Positions 1 to 8,702 of a stretch of DNA of 64,000 bases are shown in pieces. Every line of letters starts with the position of its first letter. Within the stretch, counting starts at the first letter, position 1. The notes beneath the pieces are model-generated. The model saw nothing but the letters and a program-made list of their open reading frames with translations. It was not told where the DNA came from and did not search any database. A program made the position numbers and the translations under genes. Origin of the DNA: Candidatus Denitrolinea symbiosum (GTDB lineage: Bacteria > Chloroflexota > Anaerolineae > Anaerolineales > Villigracilaceae); NCBI GenBank assembly GCA_017312345.1, contig BLAA01000001.1, positions 1,674,001-1,738,000 of the forward strand. The letters run 5' to 3'.

Positions 1-1420
1 GGAAGAACCCGATCAGCGCGATGACGTTGCGGGTGTAGAACGCGAAGATGGCGGCGGTGATGACCAGCGCGGCGAGCGCGGGTTTCCAGAGGGCGCGTCC
101 GAGGGTCTTCAAGGTGGAGTTGCCCCAGGCCGAAAGCGGCGCGATGCCCATCAACAGCATCAGCGCGGCGAAGATGGGGGCGTTGGCGCGCTCGTAGAAC
201 GGCGGGCCGACGGTCACTTTCTGGCCGGTGGCTAGTTCCGAAATGAGCGGGAAGATGACGCCCCAGAAGCAGACCACCAGCACGCTCATAAAGAGCAGGT
301 TGTTGAGCAGGAAGAGCGCTTCGCGCGAGAGCATGGACTTCATCTCCGCTTCGGCGCGCAGGTCGTCCCAGCGATGGATGAGCAGGGCGATGGATGTGAA
401 GAAGGTGACGCCGATAAAGGCAAAGAAAGCCGGTCCGATGGCGCTTTGGGCGAAGGCATGGACGGAGGACAGTACGCCGGAGCGGGTCAGGAAGGTGCCG
501 AAGATGACCAGGTCGTAGGTCAGGATGATCAGGATCATGTTCCACTGCTTGAGCATTCCGCGCTTTTCCTGGATCATGACGGAGTGCAGGAAGGCGGTGC
601 CGGTCAGCCAGGGCATGAAGGCCGAGATCTCCACCGGGTCCCAGCCCCAGTAACCGCCCCAGCCCAGCACGTCGTAGGCCCAGCGTCCGCCGATGACGAG
701 GCCGAAGGAGAGGAACAGCCAGGCCCACAGCGTCCAGCGGCGGGTGATGCGGGTCCAGCGGTCGTCGGCGCGGCCGGTGATGAGCGCGGCCATGGCGAAG
801 GCGTAGGGGATCACGAAGGAGACGAAGCCGAGGTACAGCAGGGGCGGATGGGAGATCATGCCCGGGTGACGCAGAAGCGGGTTGAGGCCGCGTCCATCCT
901 GCGGGACGACGGGAGTCGCCGCGGCAGGCGCGAAGGTGTGGGCGGCGATGTTTCCGTCCAGCGTTTGATAGAGGCGCGCGAACGGATTCTCGAAGAAGAC
1001 GTTGAGCATGATGAAGAAGGCCAGCGTGAAGCTTGTCACCGCGATCACCCACGGCAGGAATTCGCGGTCGCGGTCCCATTTGCGGAGGGTGACCAGCGAG
1101 GCGAAAGCCGACATCAGCCAGGACCAGAACAGGAGCGAGCCGGCCTGTCCGCCCCACCAGGCGGTGATCTTAAGGTAGGTGGGCATGGAGCGGCTGGTCA
1201 CTTCGTAGACGAACTGGACGTTGAAGTCGCCCCGCATGAGCAGCGAGATCAAGGTCAGCGCCGCGACGGTGAGCAGGGGGAAGATCAACAGCATCGCGCG
1301 GCGGGCCGATTCGATCAGGGATGAAGATTTGCTGTAATAGCCGAACACGGCCGCGCCCACGCTGTAGAGCGACAGCAAAAAGGTCACCACTAAAATTCCG
1401 TAACCAAATTCAGCGAACAT
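1..1420 (-). CDS. ccmF: Cytochrome c heme lyase subunit CcmF (C-terminus outside window)
   Basis: Membrane subunit of System I cytochrome c maturation, which takes heme from holo-CcmE and attaches it to apocytochrome CxxCH motifs. Read on the minus strand from ATG at 1420; the frame stays open to the window edge (about 473 residues, family about 600-680). Visible hallmarks are WWGGQAGS near residue 88, the HPPLLY histidine near 191 and the tryptophan-rich WWD motif GWGGYWGWDPVE near 253-264, followed by FMPWLTGTAFLHS as in the family. Many hydrophobic segments. It lies 209 bp downstream of ccmE on the same strand. A CcsA/NrfE relative is the alternative, but the WWD context and ccmE neighbour favour CcmF. 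Confidence 0.93.
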   Translation of the reverse strand, partial: MFAEFGYGILVVTFLLSLYSVGAAVFGYYSKSSSLIESARRAMLLIFPLLTVAALTLISLLMRGDFNVQFVYEVTSRSMPTYLKITAWWGGQAGSLLFWSWLMSAFASLVTLRKWDRDREFLPWVIAVTSFTLAFFIMLNVFFENPFARLYQTLDGNIAAHTFAPAAATPVVPQDGRGLNPLLRHPGMISHPPLLYLGFVSFVIPYAFAMAALITGRADDRWTRITRRWTLWAWLFLSFGLVIGGRWAYDVLGWGGYWGWDPVEISAFMPWLTGTAFLHSVMIQEKRGMLKQWNMILIILTYDLVIFGTFLTRSGVLSSVHAFAQSAIGPAFFAFIGVTFFTSIALLIHRWDDLRAEAEMKSMLSREALFLLNNLLFMSVLVVCFWGVIFPLISELATGQKVTVGPPFYERANAPIFAALMLLMGIAPLSAWGNSTLKTLGRALWKPALAALVITAAIFAFYTRNVIALIGFF

Positions 1421-1563
1421 GGAATCTCCTTGGAAGATTTCAACGCCTCTTTTTCAGCCGCGAATGACGCGAATCACACGAAAAGACAGGGTAAATTCGC
1501 GCCTTTGTGAAATTCGCGGCCGGGAATCTTATTTCCGAGGGCGTCTTACTTGTAAAGAAGCGC

Positions 1564-1598
1564 AAAGTGACAGTCGCTATGCCAGTGACTGTCACTTT
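1564..1598. repeat. Perfect 12-bp inverted repeat between ccmE and ccmF
   Basis: AAAGTGACAGTC and GACTGTCACTTT are perfect inverted arms around an 11-nt loop. It lies downstream of ccmE and upstream of ccmF in a spacer that also holds a dispersed repeat, GAATTTCAC/GCGCGAATT-like text at about 1450-1535 that recurs near 52580-52622. On the plus strand the right arm runs into TTTTT; in the direction of ccmE-ccmF transcription there is no T run, so it is not a clear terminator of this operon. Confidence 0.6.
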
Positions 1599-1629
1599 TT
1601 GATTTAAGAAGGCCGGCTTGCCGCCATGG

Positions 1630-2115
1630 CTAGTTGCCGCCCGAAGCCTGTTGCGGAACGGCTTCTTCGTACTTGGTCGGGCATTTCAACAAAAGTTCAT
1701 CGGCGTAGAAAATTCCATCCTGGCCCAGACGGCCGGTCATAATGGCCTGCGCCTCGTCGCGGAGCAGGTCGGGCTTGGGGCCGACGTAGACGGCGGTGAT
1801 GCGCGTCCGCGTCGGGTCGGCGGCCGCGGCTTTGAGGACGGCGGCCAGCCCGCCGAGCGCTTCGATCTCGGCGTTGTCGCCGGGGACGTGCGCCACCTGG
1901 AAGGTCAGCGTGAGCGTCTGCGGGTCATATTGGATCGAATTGCCGATGACCGCGCCGGAGAGTCGCAGGCTCTTGTCGGTCACGCTTCCGCCTTTGGCTT
2001 TGAGTTCGTCAACCGTCATAAAATACTCGGCGCTCTGCTGCGTGGACGAGAAGATGAGATAGACTACCGCGGCGAGAATGGACAGACCGCCGAGAATGAA
2101 TTTAGAACGACCCAT
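1630..2115 (-). CDS. ccmE: Heme chaperone CcmE, CxxxY type
   Basis: Membrane-anchored periplasmic chaperone that carries heme from CcmC/CcmAB to CcmF. Start chosen at ATG 2115 because GGAGG lies at 2121-2125 with a 5-nt spacer; a longer TTG start at 2127 would cover that site. The protein is 161 aa: a signal anchor (residues 6-24), an OB-fold beta domain, and a C-terminal LLLKCPTKYEE. The heme-attaching histidine of the usual HxxxY motif is replaced by cysteine: C145-P-T-K-Y149. This CxxxY form is known from System I variants in archaea and Desulfovibrio. Upstream of ccmF, same strand. Confidence 0.93.
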   Translation of the reverse strand: MGRSKFILGGLSILAAVVYLIFSSTQQSAEYFMTVDELKAKGGSVTDKSLRLSGAVIGNSIQYDPQTLTLTFQVAHVPGDNAEIEALGGLAAVLKAAAADPTRTRITAVYVGPKPDLLRDEAQAIMTGRLGQDGIFYADELLLKCPTKYEEAVPQQASGGN

Positions 2116-2235
2116 CGAAACCTCCAATGTTTCCTTATTACGATGAAATGAACAAACGATGGGCGTATTTTACTCAGGGTTAATTAATTGACGGTGAGAA
2201 GACGCGGGGATGGATGTCACCCATTGCGCCTCAAT

Positions 2236-4260
2236 TTATCCTGTTTCGTCTGGCTTTTCCTTCTTCATCCACAACCAGAGGAGTATCCCGATCCCTGCCA
2301 GCGAGACAGTCATGCCGGCGTATACATCCCACGGACGATAACGGAAGGAGAATGTATGCCGCCCGGCCGGCGCTTCGACGGAAAGCCACTCTCCGTCTAT
2401 GAAGGGGACGGGATGCCCGTCCACCCAGGCGCGCCAGCCGCCGTATTGATATTCCAACACGGTCAACGTCCCAGGGGCGGGCGCGTCGCACGTGACGTCA
2501 ATGTTGCCGCCCCTCGAGACGGCCTCGCATTTGACGGTCTCCGCGCCGGTGTTTACGGTGGCGTACAGCTCCGACGGGCGGACGGTCACGTAGAAATCCG
2601 GCTGTTTCGAGAGAATCTGCACATCGTCGTCGGGATTGTCGGTAAAGCCGATGTAACCCACCAGGCGCGTACGGTCATTCCACGACCAGTGACGCTCCCA
2701 CATGATTATTTTTATTCCTTCGTTCAAAAACGTCAGAACCCAGTCTCCGCTGAAGGGCGTATTGATCCATTGAGCGTCGCTCGTCCGCGCAAAGGCCACT
2801 TCCTGTTCGGGAAGTTCGACCTTGTGAACGCCGAGATAGTTTTTGCTGAACGGGATGACGTTCTTGAAAGACAGGATCAGGATTGGGATGAGGATGAACC
2901 ATTTTAGCGAAACTGATTTCGCGGCCTCTTCGGATGAGCCTTTGTTCTTTGTGATGACGAACCAATCCAGTTCGAGGACCCGGTCCAGTCCCCAGGCCGC
3001 CATTGCCAGGAGGGGCGGGACGATCAAACTCGACGACCCGCCCATGGAGCAGATCTTTGCCAAGACGGGGAAATACGCGTACAAAAATACGTAGATTTCC
3101 CGGCTGGTAAAGATCATGGCAAGCAGAATGGACAGGTAGATCGCCGCGTAGATTTTTTTGTCCGGCTGGCGCAGGACGAAATGCCCCGCGATGACCGCCA
3201 GGATTACCGGCGTCCAGTCAATGAAGTTGATGTGCGCGTAGGGAAAGGTGTCCATCCCCAGATAGGTCTCTCCCATCAACGCCGCGTCTCCGATGACCAG
3301 GTTGAGAGGCAGGTAGCGCATCGGCTGGACGTCATGGAAATCGTCGCACGAGGGTTTGTCCATGCCGTGGACCATGGAGCGAGCCGTCGGCAGGAAGAAA
3401 ATTCCGCATAATAGAATTGAGATCAAGAAGGCCTTGCCGAAGGCGATCCATTTTTCCTGTCGTTTTTGGCCCTTTTCGTACAGCAAAAACCAGAAGGCGG
3501 GGAACCAGGCCAATACGACCGCCAATTGGATGTAACCCTGCCCTGATAGCCAGGTCAACGCCATCAGGAGGGCCAGGGACGCGACGCGCTTGTTCGTCGG
3601 TTTTTTATTCAGCCTCAGGACCATCGGGAATAACAGGCTGGCGGACGCGATTGAAAACATAAAGATCACGTTCCCCGCTTCCATCCGCCCGATCAAGTGT
3701 CCGCCCACCACGCCGAAAAGCGAGATCCAGATCCGCGCCAGCCTGCGGACGCCCAATTCTTTTGCGAACCACCATGTGGCGACGCCGCTCATAATCAGAC
3801 TGACCAGGATGATGACCTTCGACCCGTTGATGACGCCCCACAACACGGTTGTAGCAATGACCAGCGGATGCAACACCGCTCCATGCACTTCGGCGAATGC
3901 GGGCATGCCGCCATTCAAAACGCCGTTCCAAAAAACGCAGGACCCGCATTCCAGCAGATAATTCCAAATGAAATGCGTAACCGTCACCAGGTCAAATTCA
4001 TAGCCGTTGGGGAAATAGTCCGTCTGAAAATTCATCAGGTAGGGGGCGGCCATGAACAGCGACAGGAGCGTCAACGGCAGGAGTTCCAGCGCGTTCCTTG
4101 CAATGGAACGTTCATACCAGGATAATTTCCTTGAATCGCTTTGAGACGCTTCCATTTTCTTTCTCGCTTTATATTTTCGATGCCATTGCACCAGCCCCCA
4201 GTCCAATGGGACGGCAATGAGGAAACAGACAAGGATGACGATCACCTGGCGGAGCGACAT
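2236..4260 (-). CDS. YfhO-like polytopic membrane protein
   Basis: A 674-residue protein with about 12 hydrophobic segments and a soluble C-terminal beta-rich stretch (about 560-650) followed by a last membrane segment (650-668, AGMTVSLAGIGILLWLWM). The layout and the segment GTLTVLEYQYGGWRAWVDG near 595-615 resemble YfhO/GT-C type membrane proteins, where a YYPGW-like motif is common. Such proteins are thought to act in cell-surface glycosylation or lipid-linked sugar transfer; no substrate can be read here. A TATAAT box on the minus strand (4295-4300) precedes ATG 4260. First gene of the minus run leading to ccmE; a link with cytochrome maturation is not implied. Confidence 0.75.
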   Translation of the reverse strand: MSLRQVIVILVCFLIAVPLDWGLVQWHRKYKARKKMEASQSDSRKLSWYERSIARNALELLPLTLLSLFMAAPYLMNFQTDYFPNGYEFDLVTVTHFIWNYLLECGSCVFWNGVLNGGMPAFAEVHGAVLHPLVIATTVLWGVINGSKVIILVSLIMSGVATWWFAKELGVRRLARIWISLFGVVGGHLIGRMEAGNVIFMFSIASASLLFPMVLRLNKKPTNKRVASLALLMALTWLSGQGYIQLAVVLAWFPAFWFLLYEKGQKRQEKWIAFGKAFLISILLCGIFFLPTARSMVHGMDKPSCDDFHDVQPMRYLPLNLVIGDAALMGETYLGMDTFPYAHINFIDWTPVILAVIAGHFVLRQPDKKIYAAIYLSILLAMIFTSREIYVFLYAYFPVLAKICSMGGSSSLIVPPLLAMAAWGLDRVLELDWFVITKNKGSSEEAAKSVSLKWFILIPILILSFKNVIPFSKNYLGVHKVELPEQEVAFARTSDAQWINTPFSGDWVLTFLNEGIKIIMWERHWSWNDRTRLVGYIGFTDNPDDDVQILSKQPDFYVTVRPSELYATVNTGAETVKCEAVSRGGNIDVTCDAPAPGTLTVLEYQYGGWRAWVDGHPVPFIDGEWLSVEAPAGRHTFSFRYRPWDVYAGMTVSLAGIGILLWLWMKKEKPDETG

Positions 4261-4470
4261 AAGAATCGATACTACGAACTATCCTCGAGCGGATATTATA
4301 CAACAATTAAACCAGCCGCCGATTCTTATGACCTCACGCGCCCGTCTTCGTCCCGGCCGCGGCCTACCCTCATCATCTCGATAACGTGATTTTAATCCCA
4401 TTTTCAAATTGGAGTTACTCACGTAAAATTGGAGCCATTGCCCCAGTCCGCCTGTCCGTTGGAGAAATCA

Positions 4471-5622
4471 ATGCGATGTGCCTTTAATATGATCTGGGGG
4501 GGACCTCTACGATTCATAGCCTGGACTTTCGGCCTGCTTCTGTTTCTTGCAGCCATTCTCTGGTGGACGGGGACGGCGCGGGCCGTCGCTTTGCAGCCAT
4601 CCCGCCCGTTGGACAATGCCGAATGTCTGGGCTGTCACGCCCAGCCCAACATGATCCTGAGGGTGGGCATTAACAACATCCTGATCACAGTGGACCCGCA
4701 AAAATTCCAGGATTCCATTCACGGACAGAACGGCCTGCTCTGCGCGGATTGCCATCCCGACATCAGCGCGTATCCTCATCCCGATTCCTATTCCCAGACC
4801 AACCGGCGCGAATTCCAATTCGCGCTGTACGAGACCACGCAAAAAGCCTGCGCCAACTGCCACGCCGGGCAGGTTTCGGACGCCGCGAGCGGGGTCCACC
4901 AGCAGACCCTGCACGCCGGTAACCACAACGCGGCCTTTTGCGCCGACTGTCATTACCCACATTATGTGGACCCGGAGATAGACCTGCAACGCGCGCAGAT
5001 CCCGGACGTGTGCGCCCGCTGCCATAGCGAGATCGCGGCCCTGTACAAAAAAAGCGTTCACGGCGCCGCGTTGACCGGGGAAGGCAATCCAGACGCGCCG
5101 ACCTGCGTCTCGTGCCACGGCAATCACAAGATCGTCGACCCGCGGACGGTCGAATTCCGCAACGCGATCCCCCTCCTGTGCGCGTCCTGCCATACCAGCA
5201 AAGAGATCATGGAGAAATACGGTCTCTCCACCAATGTGATGCAGACCTATGTGGCCGACTATCACGGGACCACGGTGACCCTTTTCGAACAGACCTCTCC
5301 CAACCTGCCCACCAACAAGCCGGTCTGCACCGACTGCCATGGCGTGCATAATATCTCCTCGACCAAAGACCCCGTGAGCGGCATCGGGTTGAAGCAAAAC
5401 CTGCTGCCAAAATGCCAGCGTTGCCACCCGGATGCGAATGAGAATTTCCCGGACGCCTGGATGAGCCATTACAACGCCAGCCCTGCCAAATATCCGCTGG
5501 TCTTCTTCGTCAACCTGTTCTATTGGATCATGATCCCGGGCGTGATCGGAGGCATGTTGTTCTTCGTCGCCACCGACATAATCCGCCGCGCCATTGACCA
5601 CTGGAAAGGAGCCTGGCGCTGA
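4471..5622 (+). CDS. Membrane-bound nonaheme cytochrome c
   Basis: Multiheme electron carrier, probably facing outside the membrane. ATG 4471 is preferred because GGAG (4461-4464) sits 6 nt upstream; an in-frame TTG at 4429 would lengthen it without a ribosome site. The 383-residue protein has an N-terminal signal anchor (13-32), nine CxxCH heme motifs (CLGCH, CADCH, CANCH, CADCH, CARCH, CVSCH, CASCH, CTDCH, CQRCH) and a C-terminal membrane helix near 345-368 (FFVNLFYWIMIPGVIGGMLFFV region). Its stop overlaps the start of the cytochrome b gene (TGATG), so the two are translationally coupled and probably form one quinol-linked complex. No active-site motif of nitrite or hydroxylamine reductase was recognised. 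Confidence 0.9.
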   Translation: MRCAFNMIWGGPLRFIAWTFGLLLFLAAILWWTGTARAVALQPSRPLDNAECLGCHAQPNMILRVGINNILITVDPQKFQDSIHGQNGLLCADCHPDISAYPHPDSYSQTNRREFQFALYETTQKACANCHAGQVSDAASGVHQQTLHAGNHNAAFCADCHYPHYVDPEIDLQRAQIPDVCARCHSEIAALYKKSVHGAALTGEGNPDAPTCVSCHGNHKIVDPRTVEFRNAIPLLCASCHTSKEIMEKYGLSTNVMQTYVADYHGTTVTLFEQTSPNLPTNKPVCTDCHGVHNISSTKDPVSGIGLKQNLLPKCQRCHPDANENFPDAWMSHYNASPAKYPLVFFVNLFYWIMIPGVIGGMLFFVATDIIRRAIDHWKGAWR

Positions 5623-6818
5623 TGACTGCCCGATCCACGCTCGTGAAGAAGAAGCAAACCTACTTCGTCCGCTTTTCGTTGCTGCAACGGATCGAACATC
5701 TCGTCATGCTTTTATCTTTCAGCGCGCTGGGATTGACCGGCCTGCCGCAAAAATTCGCGTTGAACCCGCTTTCGGTGGCGCTCGTCCGGCTGGCAGGCGG
5801 CGTGGATAACCTCCGCCTCATCCATCACGCGGCTGCCATTGTGATGATGTTCGGGGCGACGCTCCACATCCTCGCGGCGGGCTACAAGATTTTTGTGGAA
5901 CGCCGCTACATGACCATGCTGCCCGGGCTTCAGGACGCGAAGGATGCCTGGGCTTCCCTGCGCTACAACCTCGGCTTTCAGCGCCATCGTCCGCAGATGG
6001 GACGGTATACCTTCGAAGAGAAGATGGAATACTGGGCCTTTGTCTGGGGCGCGGTCGTGATGGGCGCGACCGGCTTCCTAATGTGGAATCCCATCACCGC
6101 CACGAAGTTCCTGCCCGGCGAGTTCATCCCCGCGGCCAAGGCCGCCCACGGCGGAGAGGCTGTGCTGGCGGTCCTGGCCATCATCATCTGGCATTTCTAC
6201 GGCGTGCACTTCAAGCATTTCAACAAAGCCATGTGGACCGGCCGCATGACCGAGGAGGAAATGCTCCGCGAACATCCGCGCGAGCTGGCCGACATCAAAG
6301 CCGGCGTGGCGTCGCGCCCTGTGGACCGGAAGAGCGCGCGCGTCCGCCAGAAGGTCTACTTCCCGGCGGCGGTCATCCTGACCCTCGTGATTCTAGCGGG
6401 CATCTATGGCTTTATCTCCGCCGAACAGACCGCGCTGACCACCATCCCGCCCCAGCCTGAAAAAGTGGAGGCGTTCGTCCCGCAGACGCCCACGCCCCTG
6501 CCCACGCCGCTTCCCACCGCGACACCGCTGCCGCTTCCCACCATCGCTCCCGAGGACGCGACCTGGAACAACCTCATCGGACAGATCTTCGCGGCGAAGT
6601 GCGCCGCCTGCCACGGGACGATGGGCGGACTGAGCCTCGCGGCGTACGCCGACGCGCTCGCGGGTGGGACGAACGGACCGGCTGTCGTCCCCGGCAACGC
6701 GGCGGGCAGCCTGCTGGTCCAGCGCTTCCTCGACGGCAGTCATTCCTACGCCGTCCTTACGACGGATGAACTTGCCTTGATCCAGGCCTGGATCGACAAC
6801 GGCGCGCCGGAGCAATGA
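5622..6818 (+). CDS. Cytochrome b561-like membrane protein fused to a monoheme cytochrome c domain
   Basis: Starts inside the stop codon of the nonaheme gene. Residues 1-215 carry four hydrophobic helices with candidate b-heme histidines (HLVML near 27, LIHHAA near 67, LHILAAG near 82, IIWHFYGVHFKHF near 190), the layout of formate-dehydrogenase gamma/b561 quinone-interacting subunits. A fifth helix follows near 250, then a Pro/Thr-rich linker (about 285-320) and a C-terminal domain with one heme c motif, CAACH near 327, and WIDNGAPEQ at the end as in cytochrome cbb3/PSCyt-like domains. Inferred job: move electrons between menaquinone and the nonaheme partner, with the tethered c domain as an extra relay. 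Confidence 0.85.
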   Translation: MTARSTLVKKKQTYFVRFSLLQRIEHLVMLLSFSALGLTGLPQKFALNPLSVALVRLAGGVDNLRLIHHAAAIVMMFGATLHILAAGYKIFVERRYMTMLPGLQDAKDAWASLRYNLGFQRHRPQMGRYTFEEKMEYWAFVWGAVVMGATGFLMWNPITATKFLPGEFIPAAKAAHGGEAVLAVLAIIIWHFYGVHFKHFNKAMWTGRMTEEEMLREHPRELADIKAGVASRPVDRKSARVRQKVYFPAAVILTLVILAGIYGFISAEQTALTTIPPQPEKVEAFVPQTPTPLPTPLPTATPLPLPTIAPEDATWNNLIGQIFAAKCAACHGTMGGLSLAAYADALAGGTNGPAVVPGNAAGSLLVQRFLDGSHSYAVLTTDELALIQAWIDNGAPEQ

Positions 6819-6880
6819 CGGATTTACGGCGGGACCTGTACTTTCTATTCAAAGCGCGATACGAGACGTAATACCGAACT

Positions 6881-7945
6881 TTACGGCCCCCATACTGGCT
6901 GCCAATCGGGTTCGGGATTGTCGAGCAGCAGGCGCGTGGAGTGGCCGTCCGCGCGGATAATGAAGAGGTCGGCCTGGCCTTCGTTGCGGAGCGAGTTGTA
7001 GACGATGTATTGCCCGTCGGGAGAGTAGGAGGCCGAAGCGTTGTTCCCGCCGAAGGTCAGCTGGACGGCGTTGCCCGTGGCGAGGTCGAGGCGGAAGACG
7101 TTTTTGTCGCCCGCGGGGCCGAGACAGATCAGCAGGGACTTCCCGTCCAGCGACCAATCGAGGCTGCCCGTCGCGCCCTCCACCGCGTAGGTCAGTCGCG
7201 TCGGCGGCTGGTCGGGATGGGTCATGTCGAGCAGGTAGACCTCGTAGGCGTTGAACTGTCCCGTGGACATGGCGAAGGCGATCGTGCCGCCGTCAGGCGA
7301 CCAGTCCGCGCCGACGATGGGATGCGCGCCCGCGTAAAGTTGACGCGGTTTTTCGCCCATCGGTCCCATGACCCAAATGGAGGCGGGCGCGTCCTTGACC
7401 TGGTTGAGGAAGAGGATTTGCGAGCCGTCGGGGGAGAACTTGGGCGAGAAGGCGTTGCCGATGTAGTAGGTGAGTTGGACGGTTTTCGAGTCGGCGAAGG
7501 TCAGCAGGTGCAGGTCGAAATAATCGCCCTCGTTTTGGGCGAAGACGACGCCCGTCATGTCGGGCGTGAAGGAGGGATAGTATTTGTTGTGGGGTTCGTC
7601 TGTGATTTGCGCGTAGCCCGTTCCGTCCGCGTTGACGGCGCAGATCTGGTTGACGTCCCCGCGGGTGCAGGTGAAGACGATCCGCCCGCCGAAGGCGGTA
7701 AACGCGGAGGTGGCGGTCGGAGTTGGGGTGTGCGTGGGGACGGGCGTGGTGGTGGGGAGTTTTTCGGGCGGGACGGGCAGGATGGGTTCGACGCGGTAGG
7801 TCGGAACCAGCCAGAGGAGCAGAATCAGCCCGAAGAACAGGATCAGGCTGAGCGGAAGGAAGACGCGCCGCCGCGTCGGGTCGCGGAAGAGGCGGGCGCG
7901 GCGTTTTCCCGACGTGTATTTTCCGTCCAGGCTGGGGAGGGACAT
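6881..7945 (-). CDS. TolB-like beta-propeller protein with membrane anchor
   Basis: 354 residues from ATG 7945 (AGGGA upstream). A cytoplasmic Arg/Lys-rich start, one membrane helix (about 27-47, FLPLSLILFFGLILLLWLV), a Pro/Thr linker (TTTPVPTHTPTPTATS) and then five WD40-like PD40 repeats: FTPDMTGVVFA, FSPDGSQILFL, WSPDGGTIAFA, WSLDGKSLLIC and YSPDGQYIVYN. The repeats form a propeller outside the membrane, as in TolB, but no Tol-Pal genes are nearby, so a TolB function is not claimed. It lies 20 bp downstream of the XRE-cupin gene and is probably co-transcribed with it. Confidence 0.85.
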   Translation of the reverse strand: MSLPSLDGKYTSGKRRARLFRDPTRRRVFLPLSLILFFGLILLLWLVPTYRVEPILPVPPEKLPTTTPVPTHTPTPTATSAFTAFGGRIVFTCTRGDVNQICAVNADGTGYAQITDEPHNKYYPSFTPDMTGVVFAQNEGDYFDLHLLTFADSKTVQLTYYIGNAFSPKFSPDGSQILFLNQVKDAPASIWVMGPMGEKPRQLYAGAHPIVGADWSPDGGTIAFAMSTGQFNAYEVYLLDMTHPDQPPTRLTYAVEGATGSLDWSLDGKSLLICLGPAGDKNVFRLDLATGNAVQLTFGGNNASASYSPDGQYIVYNSLRNEGQADLFIIRADGHSTRLLLDNPEPDWQPVWGP

Positions 7946-7965
7946 GTGGATCTTCCCTGAACCTT

Positions 7966-8571
7966 CTATTCCTCCGCGCTGGTCTGGTGGACGTCGAGGC
8001 CGCGTTCGGTTTCGGAGAAATCGGAGAGCAGGATCAGGGCGTTGACGACGGTGTTGCCCGGGTTGCGCCAGCGGTGACGCAGTTTCGCCGCGAACAGGAG
8101 GCTGTCTCCCGGTTCGAGCAGGAAGATCTCTTTTTCCAGTTGGTATTCCAACCTGCCGCGCAGGCAGTAGACGAATTCGTGTCCGCTGTGGAGCATGGGG
8201 GCGGGACCGCTTCCGCCGCCGCTTTCCAGGGTCAGGAGGAAGGGCTGCACGCGCCCGGCGAAGTTCGCGCCGCCCAGGTCTTCCCACAATCCGCGCGTGA
8301 ACGATACGCGCGGACGTTCATCCGCTTTCATAAAAACCGCCTGCTGGCGGTTCTGCGCCTCGCCGAAGAAGGCCGCGATGCCCACGTTCAGCGCGTCGGC
8401 CAGTTTGTAAAGCGTGCTGACCGAAGGGCTGGTTTTGTTCCGCTCGATCATGCTCAGGGCGTTGGCCGAGAGACCGCTTTTGGTTGCCAGGCCGCGCATC
8501 GTAAACTTGCGTTCTTCGCGCAATTCGCGCAGTCGGTCTCCGACATTAATGGAGGGCGCTTCTTTTTGCAT
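7966..8571 (-). CDS. XRE-family transcriptional regulator with C-terminal cupin domain
   Basis: 201 residues from ATG 8571, with GGAGAAGG just upstream. Residues 8-65 form a helix-turn-helix (LRELREERKFTMRGLATKSGLSANALSMIERNKTSPS region, shown only in part here: SANALSMIERN is the recognition helix). Residues 115-185 form a small beta-barrel cupin with HSGHEFVYCLRGRLEY and LEPGDSLLFAAKLRHRW, where the histidines and glutamate could bind a metal or ligand. Family members sense small molecules and control the adjacent operon. The divergent GH26-like gene starts 131 bp away and has a good promoter in the shared spacer, so it is a candidate target. Confidence 0.9.
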   Translation of the reverse strand: MQKEAPSINVGDRLRELREERKFTMRGLATKSGLSANALSMIERNKTSPSVSTLYKLADALNVGIAAFFGEAQNRQQAVFMKADERPRVSFTRGLWEDLGGANFAGRVQPFLLTLESGGGSGPAPMLHSGHEFVYCLRGRLEYQLEKEIFLLEPGDSLLFAAKLRHRWRNPGNTVVNALILLSDFSETERGLDVHQTSAEE

Positions 8572-8653
8572 TGGTCCTTCTCCTGTTGCGTAAACGACGA
8601 GTTGGGGCAATTTTACCTGAATTTGTTTTCCGCGCCTGAGTTGGGCTTTTCGC

Positions 8654-8682
8654 TTGCGTTCAGCCTCTTCCTGTTGTATAAA
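8654..8682 (+). promoter_or_regulatory. Sigma-70-type promoter for the GH26-like gene
   Basis: TTGCGT (8654-8659), a 17-nt spacer and TATAAA (8677-8682). Expected transcription start near 8689, giving a leader of about 14 nt before ATG 8703. It sits between the divergent XRE-cupin regulator and the glycosidase gene. Confidence 0.7.
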
Positions 8683-8702
8683 GTATGAATATGGAGGCCG
8701 CG

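Noticed and set aside
374..1324. Long plus-strand open frame
   Set aside because: It is the shadow of ccmF on the other strand; the protein is charged, low-complexity and without family signatures.
1564..1598. Terminator of ccmE
   Set aside because: T run lies on the plus-strand side only, the wrong side for minus-strand transcription.
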